Notes: generated by a model not told the origin, from the letters alone. Shown: positions 45,114-53,609, counted from the first letter of the stretch. The stretch is DNA of 64,000 nt from Thermodesulforhabdus norvegica (GCF_900114975.1 NZ_FOUU01000001.1:62001-126000), one strand, 5' to 3'. Program-made: numbers and translations.

Positions 45114-46061
45114 CTAAGCCATCATCTTTTCTATGTAATCCTTTACCAACTTAACCGTATCGGGATGCCTCAAGATGACTATGTCAGATCCCGCCAGCAG
45201 GTAACTCACAGCAGTTACCGCTTCCATCAATACGGCTCTCGTCTTGGCATCCCCGAGTTCAGGGGCTTCCTCTGTGGTCTGATTGGCTTCCTTTGTTTTC
45301 CAAACTTCTATTGACAGATTGTTCACAATAGGATTGGCGAGTTTGTCGTCACCCTGAGCAAGCGCAGCCTGAGTAATTCGCTCCATGACCGAATAGGTGT
45401 ATTCAAGCCCGTAGCCAAGGGCACCGGTGGTGGGGTCGATGAGAATCTTATCGTCCTTCACTCCGAGGTTGCCCAGCAGGACGTTGAGCTGCTTTGCCAG
45501 GTTAACGTCGATGGGCGTGGAAGCAACCACCACATGATTGTATCCCATACAGGCAGCACCGATCTGCTTATGGTCTCCTTCTTCCACAGGAGCGAGCGCC
45601 AGGTTCTTCCCGGAACACTGCTCGGCAACAAGCCTCATAACCTCTATGTCCTTCTCGTGATTCGCTACACCCCACACGATAACCGGAACATCCACAGCAT
45701 CCACCACCTTCTTCACGACAGCGGCAACTTCTGCAGCAGGTTTGTTGTCGGCATTGGGGTCTGCACTTCTCGTCTGAAGAGCAATGATCTCTGCCCCGTA
45801 TTTCTCCACGCACTTCTTTGCCCACGCAACGGGGTCATCCAGTACGTCCTTAAAGGGCTCTTTTGCCGTCTCAGGCCACTCATCGCCGGGATTCTTGTCC
45901 CAGACCTCCATTGCTACCCTGGGCGGATTCGGCATCTCACCCTCAAAGGTGTAAAAGGGGAAACAGGATCTGCCACCCACCGTAACAGCCTTATCGCCCA
46001 CACCAAGCGTAACCTGCCGAACGGCTCCGGTATACTTTTGTTTTGTCGGTTCAAACGCCAA
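45114..46061 (-). CDS. acsD: Corrinoid/iron-sulfur protein small subunit AcsD
   Basis: The 315-residue small subunit of the CFeSP has the TIM-barrel pattern of AcsD, with GGRSCFPFYTFEG near the start and DPTTGALGYGLEYTYSVMERI at the middle. It pairs with AcsC to hold the corrinoid. The first codon is TTG behind AAAGGAGG, an unusual but clear start; MAFEPTKQKY follows. It is the first gene after the long regulated leader. Confidence 0.93.
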   Translation of the reverse strand: MAFEPTKQKYTGAVRQVTLGVGDKAVTVGGRSCFPFYTFEGEMPNPPRVAMEVWDKNPGDEWPETAKEPFKDVLDDPVAWAKKCVEKYGAEIIALQTRSADPNADNKPAAEVAAVVKKVVDAVDVPVIVWGVANHEKDIEVMRLVAEQCSGKNLALAPVEEGDHKQIGAACMGYNHVVVASTPIDVNLAKQLNVLLGNLGVKDDKILIDPTTGALGYGLEYTYSVMERITQAALAQGDDKLANPIVNNLSIEVWKTKEANQTTEEAPELGDAKTRAVLMEAVTAVSYLLAGSDIVILRHPDTVKLVKDYIEKMMA

Positions 46062-46117
46062 GGTAGTACCTCCTTTCTTCTATACAAGTTGACTTTCCAC
46101 CCTTGCAGATTTCAGTC

Positions 46118-46147
46118 AAAAAAAATGCCCGAGCCCCCGGCTCAGGC
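46118..46147 (-). terminator. Intrinsic terminator inside the acs leader (candidate attenuator)
   Basis: On the minus strand GCCTGAGCC pairs with GGCTCGGGC (9 bp including one G-U) around GGG, followed at once by A then eight T residues. It lies about 55 bases before the acsD start and about 150 bases after the candidate promoter. Confidence 0.8.
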
Positions 46148-46271
46148 CAATAACGCTCCCTTCCTCGCTTCGCCTTTACTTTCCGGGTTTTAATTTGAAT
46201 CATACACCTCATTTCTCAACTCAATCCACTATGGCAGAAACTAAAAGAAGCTCCTTTCCGGATTCGTGCAC

Positions 46272-46304
46272 CAGGTTACAATTGACCTGCATCTTCAGGT
46301 TACA
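46272..46304 (-). promoter_or_regulatory. CAGGTTACA direct repeats with inverted ACCTG, candidate operator
   Basis: CAGGTTACA occurs at 46272-46280 and 46296-46304, exactly 24 bases apart. An inverted ACCTG at 46285-46289 makes a dyad with each. The block covers the predicted start of transcription and the first about 28 bases of the RNA, a typical repressor position. Confidence 0.6.
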
Positions 46305-46306
46305 TT

Positions 46307-46335
46307 TGTTTACGGAATCAGCCATAAAGTGTCAA
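46307..46335 (-). promoter_or_regulatory. Candidate sigma-70 promoter of the acs operon
   Basis: TTGACA (perfect -35) and TAAACA (-10) are separated by 17 bases on the minus strand, about 250 bases before the acsD start codon. Confidence 0.65.
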
Positions 46336-46394
46336 GTCTTATTCTTGTGAATTTAGCATCATACTGACGGTCATTCCAGAAAGTGATGTATAAG

Positions 46395-46922
46395 TCAGAA
46401 ACCGCTGGGAATAATTCTGTATTTTCTGGCTTCTTCGGGAGTGCGAATTACAGGATCGTGCTTTTTTTCACGATGTATCCGCCTTACAACCAGTTCATCC
46501 CCTTCCCACACCAGCTCCACAGTATAATAAGGAGTAGACAGGGCAGACTGCTCAAGAGGCAACCTGAAACGCATAACCCGCTCTATAAGGCTCTTACTCC
46601 ATCTGTCCGGAAAATAATCATAAGGCCGGAATCTGAAAGATCCGTTCATTATCATCTCACGAACAACCACGTGACGAGGCGGAGCAACAACGGCCTTTCT
46701 GAGTCTCTTTTCAACAAGATTCTTAAGCCTCTGAGATCGCTCGTCCGATACAATCTGAGTCGGATAGATATCTCCGTCGGGATCCTTCCCAAAGTTTCTG
46801 CGGACACTCAACAAACCCAGCTTATCCCTGAAAATCTTTCTGGCATCCCAAAAATCCAGATCGGTAAACACATGCAAAGGATAGCCTCTTCTTGAGGGAT
46901 GGGCATAAATAATCCTCGCCAT
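46395..46922 (-). CDS. Protein of unknown function, 175 aa
   Basis: The chosen start is ATG at 46922, five bases after GAGGAG; a GTG two codons earlier is possible. The protein is basic and Arg-rich, with no signal peptide or membrane span. I recognise no domain. It follows the Cys-Gly-tailed protein gene by 9 bases, so the two form an operon. It could bind nucleic acid by charge alone, but that is a guess. Confidence 0.65.
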   Translation of the reverse strand: MARIIYAHPSRRGYPLHVFTDLDFWDARKIFRDKLGLLSVRRNFGKDPDGDIYPTQIVSDERSQRLKNLVEKRLRKAVVAPPRHVVVREMIMNGSFRFRPYDYFPDRWSKSLIERVMRFRLPLEQSALSTPYYTVELVWEGDELVVRRIHREKKHDPVIRTPEEARKYRIIPSGF

Positions 46923-46931
46923 CTTCACTCC

Positions 46932-47270
46932 TCAGCGGCATCCACAGCCGCAACCACACTCACCATCATCCTCAATATACCCCACGTGGGAAAGGCCATA
47001 GCGATCGATAAGGTTGTTTATCTCTTCACCGTAAACGTAGTGAACAATGTACTGCTCAATCGCCTCGATTTTATCCACGCAGGGCTTCACCACTTCCTCA
47101 AGAAGAGAATAACTCTTAGAAACGCACAGGGTATCCAGCTTGTCGCCCTTTTCAGAACTCATAACACAAAAAGGAAACCACGCACCATGAGAACCCTTAA
47201 GAAAAGCAACGTAATAGGTCTTCCAGGGTTCATTCTCCCTGCGAAAATCTTCAACGCTCATAAGTTTCAT
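46932..47270 (-). CDS. Unknown protein with Cys-Gly tail, 112 aa
   Basis: A 112-residue protein that ends in DDGECGCGCGCR, four cysteines alternating with glycine. Such a tail can bind metal or be a processing signal. The body is mixed alpha-beta and not recognised. It is first in a two-gene operon ahead of the 175-residue protein. Strong conservation of the tail in relatives would be needed to call it functional. Confidence 0.65.
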   Translation of the reverse strand: MKLMSVEDFRRENEPWKTYYVAFLKGSHGAWFPFCVMSSEKGDKLDTLCVSKSYSLLEEVVKPCVDKIEAIEQYIVHYVYGEEINNLIDRYGLSHVGYIEDDGECGCGCGCR

Positions 47271-47439
47271 CCTTTAAGTCCTCCCACGAGGGCCGTAACC
47301 TTTCATGCAAGTTACTAATAACCTTTGCGATTACGAAAGGCAACGAAAAGCAGACAGAATCAATAGAGTTTGACTTCTCATAATGGATTGGAGTAAAGAG
47401 AACACGCTCCGAAATAAACGGCAAAATGGGAGGAGGGTT

Positions 47440-47619
47440 ATGGCCAGACATAAAAAAATCGAGCGGAGGCGAGAAATCGAGCGCAGGAGACGACGCAGAA
47501 GAAAACGGCTTAAACTGAGAGCTCGCGGGCTTCTACAGGCGCAAACAGAATCCACGGCGCAGCAAACCGAACCGGTGATTACCGATACGGAAGCTTCCAC
47601 CCAGGAAGCCGAAGCATAG
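47440..47619 (+). CDS. Small Arg-rich basic protein, 59 aa
   Basis: The ATG at 47440 follows GGAGGAGG at an ideal distance. The protein runs MARHKKIERRREIERRRR onward into a Lys/Arg-rich helix, then a Gln/Thr/Glu-rich tail. It is probably RNA- or DNA-binding. A longer frame from 47383 has no good Shine-Dalgarno. It lies 23 bases before rdgC and may be coexpressed with it. Confidence 0.65.
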   Translation: MARHKKIERRREIERRRRRRRKRLKLRARGLLQAQTESTAQQTEPVITDTEASTQEAEA

Positions 47620-47642
47620 TCCAAACAAAAAGGTTAAATGTT

Positions 47643-48794
47643 ATGGGAATCCAATCAGGGGCTGCAACGATAACCTTTTTCCATGTACCCGATCCCATTA
47701 CGGAGGATTTCTGGAATTACATCGATGAAAACCTCAAAGCCGGGATCTTCAGCCCCTGTGGTGAAGAAGACGTCCGAACATCCGGTTTCGTCTCCTGGAG
47801 CGATCTTTTCTCAATTGATCTGGATCATGGAGGTTATCGAAAAGGCGAATACATAGTCTTTCAGTTTCGCATCGACGAGAAAAAAATCCCATCGATGCTC
47901 CTAAAACAGCATTTAAAGGAAGAAAAGCTACGTTTTACAAAGGAGCGAGGACGGCCCCCCACTCGATCAGAACAGAAAATTTTGAAGGAAGCCGTTGAAA
48001 AAAAATTAATAAAGCTCACTTTTCCGATTCCACGGGGTTGTGAAGTCGTCTGGAACCCTTTAAGTCGTGAACTGATGCTGGGCACAGCTTCTTCAGGGGT
48101 CATAGAAGCCTTTCTGGCTCATTTTGAAAGGTATCTCAAGCTGTTCCCTGTACCTCAATATCACTTAAAGTGGGCACTCACAATGGACGATGTCCCTGCT
48201 CAGGTGAAGGACTCCATAACCAAGCTTGTCAACCCTTCGTCCCCCACCGCTCTTAAAGAAGGTATGTTTCTGGGGTACGAGTTTCTTACCTGGCTGTGGT
48301 TTCGAACAGAAGCGTACACCAACGATGTAAAAGTTGACGATTCACGCCACGGAAGCATTTACCTGGGAGATCGAATAACTCTGGGAGTGCCTCTCGAAGG
48401 CACGGAAAAGGTTACCTGTACATCTAAAAAGCATCATCTCGATGAAGCTCGCGTGGCCCTGGCATCGGGGAAAAGACCTGCAGAAGCACAGTGGTTTATG
48501 CAGGTAGCCGACAGAGAATACACCTTTACGCTGGATGCATCTCTTTGGAGCATTAAGTCCCTCAAGTTCTACATTAATACTCCCCCTGAAGGCAACGATC
48601 CCGACGGTATCTTTTTTAACAGGATATTTTGTATTGAAGAGGTTCGGGCTTTCTTGAGAAAGCTTTACGGGGAATTTCTCAATTTTAGATTTACAAGTTC
48701 CTGGCAGGATGATGTTTTGCCTGAACTTAACCGATGGATTATGAATTTCAGAAGGGGTAAGCCAATCTCCGAACTCAAAAATGTTGACAACTAG
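47643..48794 (+). CDS. rdgC: Recombination-associated protein RdgC
   Basis: The 383-residue protein matches the RdgC family: VSWSDLF near residue 52, GRPPTRSEQKILKEAVEKKL around residue 105, and an LTFPIPRGCEVVWNPLSREL region. RdgC forms a DNA-encircling ring in E. coli and limits RecA. The length exceeds the roughly 300 residues usual in gamma-proteobacteria. Its stop is directly followed by the stop of the convergent pseudokinase gene. Confidence 0.83.
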   Translation: MGIQSGAATITFFHVPDPITEDFWNYIDENLKAGIFSPCGEEDVRTSGFVSWSDLFSIDLDHGGYRKGEYIVFQFRIDEKKIPSMLLKQHLKEEKLRFTKERGRPPTRSEQKILKEAVEKKLIKLTFPIPRGCEVVWNPLSRELMLGTASSGVIEAFLAHFERYLKLFPVPQYHLKWALTMDDVPAQVKDSITKLVNPSSPTALKEGMFLGYEFLTWLWFRTEAYTNDVKVDDSRHGSIYLGDRITLGVPLEGTEKVTCTSKKHHLDEARVALASGKRPAEAQWFMQVADREYTFTLDASLWSIKSLKFYINTPPEGNDPDGIFFNRIFCIEEVRAFLRKLYGEFLNFRFTSSWQDDVLPELNRWIMNFRRGKPISELKNVDN

Positions 48795-50387
48795 TTAAAC
48801 GGAATCAACCGTTCGGTTCCTCTTAATAAGTTCTTTAACACGCGAAGGCCCTCCCAGGAACTTTTCCAAAAGCAATAAAATCTGCGTCGTGCTTCTCCAC
48901 CGTTTTTGAGGTTTCACTTCCAGACATTTCATAACGATCTCGACAAGTTCATCGGGTATCTCAGGCCGCCATACTTGAGGCGGCATGACCTTCTGGTCAC
49001 AATGAAGAATTTCATGTTCTTCAACCGATTCAGCCTGGAAAGGCACAGCGCCGGTGAGCAATTCGTAAAACAAAACACCGAAAAGATAAACGTCCGTTAC
49101 AACCTGCGGCCTCTTGTCACTCCATAAATAAGTCCGAAATTGTTCGGGTGCCCTGTAGGGAAGAAAAGCTATCGGTAGGTTTCTGGGGCGTGTATGTGTA
49201 GGACACCTAGATTGTAGTAATTTCCATAATCCACCGTAAGCCAGATAAACCCTGCCGTTACCGTTAAGAAAAACCCGAGATGGACGCAGATCAAGGTGAT
49301 AGATTTTCCTTTTCACTCCATCGGCCCCAACATGGAGATGTAGATAACCCAGCCCTTCGAGTATCTGATAGGCAACAAGGCAGGCCTTCTCCATAGACAT
49401 AATGCCCTGCTCGTTAACGTATTCGGCAAGGCTTTTCTCATAATGCTTTCTTATTAAAAAAGGTATGCCGTTAACCTCGGCCAGATCGTAGGGTATATCC
49501 AGAAAATCACAGGACATCATGCGGCATGTGTAAGCCCACTCCGCAATGTCCACAAAGGCAACGCATCTGTTCCAGGGCTGAACAAGCGTACAGGCGGCAA
49601 AAGTCTCCCCGCTTTCCTGACAGTACGCTTCAAACACCGCATGAGTGCGCCCGACGTATAAGAGGTCTTTTAGCACATAAGTGTAGGTATTATCCGAAAG
49701 AGGTTTTCCGTCTCGGCCTACCCAGGATTTCGCCACGTTTCCGATGAAATCCGTAAAAGATTCGAACTGTTCTGCGAGGTCGGGAGCCGTTAATTCGTAA
49801 TCAATAGCTTCAACCTTCTGCATTCCCGAAGAAACACGGGCCAAGGTAGCGGCCCTTTTTCGATGGACTTTCTTTTGTTGACATCTGGTTATCTTGTCCA
49901 GAATGCGCTCTTTGTCCGACGAACTCAGCCCCGGTGTTGAATATACAATTTCGTAGAAGCTTATAGCCTTATCGATGTCGCCTTTCTTTGCGGCACAATC
50001 ACCACAGAGCTCGTAGCACTGCTCAACGGAGTAACCCGTTGCCGCTATCTCCTGCAAAACCTTGATTGCCTCATCCCATTCCTGAATTTCTATCAGGGTC
50101 CTGGCGTAGGCCATTTTTTGTTCCGGGTCGAATTCCACAGTTTCATTCGTGATACTGCTCTCCGCTTCAATCCGTTCTTCCTCATCTGCTGGTTTCTCGG
50201 CTCTAACGCCTGAAACACTTTTTATCGCCTGAAAATAGTACTCTTTCTCATCCTCCGAGAGATTACCTTCCTGAACCTCCCTGATTAAATCTTCTGCAAG
50301 TTGATCAACGATCTCCAAAAGGCCCTGTTGGGCATACAACCGAAGTTCTTCGATTTTTCGATCCAGTAGTTCCCTGGCGCTCTCCAT
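48795..50387 (-). CDS. TPR-like protein with a C-terminal pseudokinase domain
   Basis: Residues 1-175 are helical and TPR-like (KMAYARTLIEIQEWDEAIKVLQEI). Residues about 235-512 have a protein-kinase fold: HLDLRPSRVFL replaces HRDLKPxN (D366 kept, Asn lost), AYGG at 383-386 replaces DFG, and the beta-3 lysine region reads FAACTL. The APE (413-415) and DVYLFG motifs are intact. The protein is thus predicted to be catalytically dead, perhaps a scaffold. It is the last gene of a five-gene run with an MglA-like GTPase and a roadblock protein. Confidence 0.8.
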   Translation of the reverse strand: MESARELLDRKIEELRLYAQQGLLEIVDQLAEDLIREVQEGNLSEDEKEYYFQAIKSVSGVRAEKPADEEERIEAESSITNETVEFDPEQKMAYARTLIEIQEWDEAIKVLQEIAATGYSVEQCYELCGDCAAKKGDIDKAISFYEIVYSTPGLSSSDKERILDKITRCQQKKVHRKRAATLARVSSGMQKVEAIDYELTAPDLAEQFESFTDFIGNVAKSWVGRDGKPLSDNTYTYVLKDLLYVGRTHAVFEAYCQESGETFAACTLVQPWNRCVAFVDIAEWAYTCRMMSCDFLDIPYDLAEVNGIPFLIRKHYEKSLAEYVNEQGIMSMEKACLVAYQILEGLGYLHLHVGADGVKRKIYHLDLRPSRVFLNGNGRVYLAYGGLWKLLQSRCPTHTRPRNLPIAFLPYRAPEQFRTYLWSDKRPQVVTDVYLFGVLFYELLTGAVPFQAESVEEHEILHCDQKVMPPQVWRPEIPDELVEIVMKCLEVKPQKRWRSTTQILLLLEKFLGGPSRVKELIKRNRTVDSV

Positions 50388-50399
50388 ATCGATACTCTA

Positions 50400-51938
50400 T
50401 TACAGAAATTTCTTAAAAAGCTTATCGCTTAATACCGGAACACCTCTTCTGCCGCCTGCATTGGCGTATCCGGCAATATCAGTTTCCTCCGGGTGCACTT
50501 CCAGCCTTTCCACATCCAGAGCCTCCTTTGACAGCACGGCATCGACAAAAATGATAAAATTTCCGTAGTCAAAAGAGAGAAGGATTGCATCCCCACCTAC
50601 TGCCTGCAGGGTGTTACCGAGGTCGAGAGGTTTCCCAACGTCCACAGGACGAAAGCGCAACCTTTTAAGCTCCTGAGTACTCAAATCACCCCACTTTCCA
50701 ATAAGATAAGTCTTTATGTTTCTCAGGAAGGGCTTAAAATCTTTCAGAGTTGCATAGCCTCTGGAAAGAATCGTTTCCATCTTCTTGCGAGACGCATGAG
50801 CTATTCTCACCACCGCCTGCGCTGGCAAGAAATAATAAAGCCCCATTATCTGAGTGAGAAATACTTTTTTGTACTCCTCCGGAATTTCGTCGCCTTCGTA
50901 AACAACGGGGCCCGCCTTCTTTTCAGGATGCTCGGAAGGAAGTTGCCCGGACAAACCGTGCTCTTCCTGAAAAGCCGCTTTTTCCTGTTGTCCCCCGGCA
51001 AAACCCTGACTTAAAACCACCGAAAGCTCATCTTCAAACCTACTAAGCTTTTCCAGATGAAACCTGTAACTTTTTTCGAGCCTGGACAAATAGTCGTTAA
51101 GCGCCCTTAAAGAAGGTTTTTTCGCAAGTTTCGTACAAAGACGCTGAAGATTACCGGTTGTCTTCTCTATTCCTGCACGAATGCCCGACAAGGATTCCAT
51201 TATAGGCTGAATATCCGGAGGAATTGAAACCTCTCTGCTATAAACGGCTTCTTCAACGGGAACTTCCGGTTTAACCACTTCAATCGTTTTCTCTACAATT
51301 GCCTCTTTTTGCTCAACAACAGCAGGTTTTTCAAGAGCCGGGGGTGTAACTTCAGACATAAGGTCCTGGAAGTTCTTTTCCAGTGCGTCTATCGATTTAA
51401 CGATTTCAGGGGTTATGGCTTCCCGTTTGACCGTTTTGGACAGCCCCTGGATAGCATCCTTGAGAAGCTCCATGCTTTTTAAGTTGACAAACCTTTCTCC
51501 CTGATAAAACAACTCTATAAGCTGGCTTAGAATTTTTGAAATTCGAAGAGCATGGTCGTTAAGTTTAACCGCCTTTTCGATATCGGCTATAGAAGATTCA
51601 AGCTTTTCAAGATTGGCATGGGAAAATTCCCACTCCAGGGCCAGATAGGCTATGTGCATTTTTTCTATCAATTCATTAAGGTCAACTTCGTCTTCCTGTC
51701 GTTCCGGAGGTTCTAGACCTATCTCCTTTTCCGCATCACCAGGAACACTTTCCTCATCTTCCCTGAGATGCACGTCTCCGTCCTGATCCACAGGCCTGAG
51801 CAAGGTCTCTATTCGTTCATCCAGCGCTCTGACAAACTCATCGAATTCGTCGGGCTCTGCTCCTGAAGTTTGATCTTCTTCATTATTGTTTTCTTCTTCA
51901 AAGGCGATGTCCTTTACATGTTTTTCTTCAGATGACAT
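50400..51938 (-). CDS. Coiled-coil-like protein of unknown function, 512 aa
   Basis: The protein is acidic at the N terminus (about 90 residues, Asp/Glu-rich). A helical, heptad-like middle follows to about residue 330, then a mixed alpha-beta C-terminal domain. I recognise no family. ATG at 51938 is used because it follows AGGAG; a TTG five codons earlier is possible. The gene lies between the MglA-like GTPase and the pseudokinase with gaps under 30 bases, so a role as GTPase effector or scaffold is plausible inference. Confidence 0.7.
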   Translation of the reverse strand: MSSEEKHVKDIAFEEENNNEEDQTSGAEPDEFDEFVRALDERIETLLRPVDQDGDVHLREDEESVPGDAEKEIGLEPPERQEDEVDLNELIEKMHIAYLALEWEFSHANLEKLESSIADIEKAVKLNDHALRISKILSQLIELFYQGERFVNLKSMELLKDAIQGLSKTVKREAITPEIVKSIDALEKNFQDLMSEVTPPALEKPAVVEQKEAIVEKTIEVVKPEVPVEEAVYSREVSIPPDIQPIMESLSGIRAGIEKTTGNLQRLCTKLAKKPSLRALNDYLSRLEKSYRFHLEKLSRFEDELSVVLSQGFAGGQQEKAAFQEEHGLSGQLPSEHPEKKAGPVVYEGDEIPEEYKKVFLTQIMGLYYFLPAQAVVRIAHASRKKMETILSRGYATLKDFKPFLRNIKTYLIGKWGDLSTQELKRLRFRPVDVGKPLDLGNTLQAVGGDAILLSFDYGNFIIFVDAVLSKEALDVERLEVHPEETDIAGYANAGGRRGVPVLSDKLFKKFL

Positions 51939-51961
51939 GGCTCCTATCCTCAAAGCTCTGG

Positions 51962-52570
51962 TTATTTTAAAAGCTTTGCAGCTACACTTTTTACGGTTCT
52001 TTTTGTTATCTCCCTGAGGGTTTCAAAGACGCCGAAACCCTTTATGGCGCTGGCGGGGAATTGAGGTGCTTTGAGGTCATTGTTTAAATCCGCTTCCATT
52101 TCTTCAATAGAGAGCAAAGGTATTCCACTGCCCTCCAGATCTCTTTTATTATATTGCAGAACCAGCGGAATTGTGTGAATGTCCAGGTTGTAGGACTTGA
52201 GATTTTCTTCGAGATCCTTGAGGCTTTCTATGTTTTTGTTTTTCTGCACACGTAGCGAGTCGGCAATGAAGGCCACACCGTCCACACCTCTTAGAACCAG
52301 TCTTCTTGTGGCATGGTACATGGTCTGGCCCGGCACGGTGTAAAGCTGAATACGAATATTCAAATCCCTGATTTTACCTATGCTTACGGGTAAGAAATCA
52401 AAAAACAGAGTACGATCACCTTTGGTGTCTATGGTGACCATTTTGCCTGCGACATGCTTGCTCATGGCCTTGTAGATGTAGAGCAAATTGGCCGTTTTGC
52501 CTCCCCTTGCAGGCCCGTAATAAACTATCTTGACCTGAACCTCTTTTCTCGCCAGATCAATAATAGCCAC
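51962..52570 (-). CDS. mglA: MglA-like small GTPase
   Basis: The 202-residue GTPase has a P-loop GPARGGKT (19-26), an FFDFLP segment that marks MglA, TVPGQ in place of DTAGQ (79-83), and NKRD for guanine (141-144). MglA is the polarity switch of gliding and type IV pili in Myxococcus. Its partner roadblock gene is 14 bases upstream. In this cluster it may control a pilus or pseudopilus-related process. Confidence 0.88.
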   Translation of the reverse strand: MAIIDLARKEVQVKIVYYGPARGGKTANLLYIYKAMSKHVAGKMVTIDTKGDRTLFFDFLPVSIGKIRDLNIRIQLYTVPGQTMYHATRRLVLRGVDGVAFIADSLRVQKNKNIESLKDLEENLKSYNLDIHTIPLVLQYNKRDLEGSGIPLLSIEEMEADLNNDLKAPQFPASAIKGFGVFETLREITKRTVKSVAAKLLK

Positions 52571-52584
52571 CTATAATCTCCGTC

Positions 52585-52977
52585 TCAGTTTGCTTCTAGT
52601 ATGGAAAGTACCTGATTGGCAATTTTTTCTATTTTCAGTCTGATCAACCCCAGAGCCACATTCTTATCGAAAAGCACCACAAGAATATAATCGTCACCAA
52701 TCTTGGAAAAATGAATATTATGTTTCTCACCCTTATGGAACAGGAGGGTAAAATCCTGCTCCCCTACCAATCTGGCAATCTCGGCAGTGGCACCAAAGTT
52801 CGCCGCCGACAATGCGGCGAGAGGAAGAACGGTTTCGGGATCAAACATCCCCTTTTCCACAATCAGGGCACCCGACGTATCAACCAAAAAGACATGAGTC
52901 GCTCCATTGGCAATAAGCTCATCTTCTATCAATCTGGTAAGTTGTTCCTGTTTATCAGGGGTTAGCACCAGATCCAT
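52585..52977 (-). CDS. Roadblock/LC7 domain protein (MglB-like)
   Basis: The 130-residue protein has the roadblock/LC7 fold (ATHVFLVDTSGALIVEKG, then ALSAANFGATAEIARLVG). MglB proteins activate MglA GTPases. It lies between a pseudopilin and the MglA-like GTPase with short gaps, so it is most likely its regulator. Confidence 0.85.
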   Translation of the reverse strand: MDLVLTPDKQEQLTRLIEDELIANGATHVFLVDTSGALIVEKGMFDPETVLPLAALSAANFGATAEIARLVGEQDFTLLFHKGEKHNIHFSKIGDDYILVVLFDKNVALGLIRLKIEKIANQVLSILEAN

Positions 52978-52987
52978 TGTAGCGCTC

Positions 52988-53419
52988 CTATTCCCAGTTG
53001 GTTACATCGGCATTTTCCCCTTCACCCCCTTCTTGTCCGTCGGCTCCGAGAGAGTAAAGATCGTAATCTCCATGCTCGCCGGGACATCTGTACACATAGT
53101 CTCTTCCCCAGGGATCTTCGGGGATGTCCTTGGGCAGGTAAGGCCCGTTCCATGTTTCATAGCCCGGATTTTTCCTGAGCGCTTCAAGGCCCTCTTCCGT
53201 CGAAGGATACTTTCCCACATCAAGTCTGTATGCATCCAGAGCGGATTCGAAAAGGGAGATCTGCATCTTGGCGGTTTTCTGCTTGGAGGTCCCTATTTTC
53301 TGAAAGAGCTTGGGTCCTACCAATGACGCCAGCAATCCGAGAATAATCATTACGATGAGCAACTCAATAAGGGTAAAACCCCGTTCCGATTGCTTAAACA
53401 AAAAGCTCTCACTTCTCAT
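52988..53419 (-). CDS. gspG: Type II secretion pseudopilin, GspG-like
   Basis: The prepilin signature G|FTLIELLIVMIILGLLAS follows a 14-residue leader. The mature domain has the major-pseudopilin pattern DAYRLDVGKYPST..EGLEAL and an NGPYLPKDIPEDPWG calcium-binding region. No other gsp gene is in the window, so this may be a stray or dedicated pseudopilin. It is the first gene of the run with the MglB/MglA pair. The chosen start at 53419 leaves a short leader; the frame reaches 53539. Confidence 0.85.
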   Translation of the reverse strand: MRSESFLFKQSERGFTLIELLIVMIILGLLASLVGPKLFQKIGTSKQKTAKMQISLFESALDAYRLDVGKYPSTEEGLEALRKNPGYETWNGPYLPKDIPEDPWGRDYVYRCPGEHGDYDLYSLGADGQEGGEGENADVTNWE

Positions 53420-53483
53420 AACTGATCCACCACTCCAGAAAAGAGGCTTAAGTTTCTCAATTACCGGCAATTGTTTTTTCCAG

Positions 53484-53512
53484 CTTTTAACAATGTGGAA
53501 CCTTTTCGTCAA
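53484..53512 (-). promoter_or_regulatory. Candidate promoter of the pseudopilin/MglA run
   Basis: TTGACG and TAAAAG are separated by 17 bases on the minus strand, ahead of the pseudopilin gene. The -10 is weak. Confidence 0.4.
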
Positions 53513-53546
53513 GCAAAGCTTAATTAAGATATTATCCATAAAGCGG

Positions 53547-53575
53547 TTGCAGGTCCCGGGTTACTGTGCTAGATA
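53547..53575 (+). promoter_or_regulatory. Candidate rpsB promoter
   Basis: TTGCAG and TAGATA with exact 17-base spacing would start the RNA near 53582, giving a leader of about 100 bases that contains the pseudoknot. Confidence 0.5.
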
Positions 53576-53609
53576 TATCCGGCTTTTGGCGTGAAGTAAC
53601 AAAACTGCA

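Larger units (their letters stand above)
46062..46394 (-). other. 333-bp acs operon control and leader region
   Basis: This gap holds the promoter, repeats and leader terminator listed separately. No protein domain is seen. A 50-codon minus frame (46051-46203) spans the leader hairpin and has only a weak Shine-Dalgarno; it may be a leader peptide, but this is not supported enough to call as a gene. Confidence 0.7.

Noticed and set aside
43176-45314. 712-codon open frame opposite acsA
   Set aside because: It mirrors the coding frame of acsA on the other strand, has no domain and no Shine-Dalgarno, and runs past the acsA start only because of base composition.
46051-46203. 50-codon frame in the acs leader
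   Set aside because: The Shine-Dalgarno is weak and part of the frame is the terminator hairpin itself. It could be a leader peptide, so it is mentioned under the leader but not called as a gene.
47251-47451. 66-codon minus frame overlapping the Cys-Gly protein gene
   Set aside because: No Shine-Dalgarno and it lies opposite the strong start of the Arg-rich protein.
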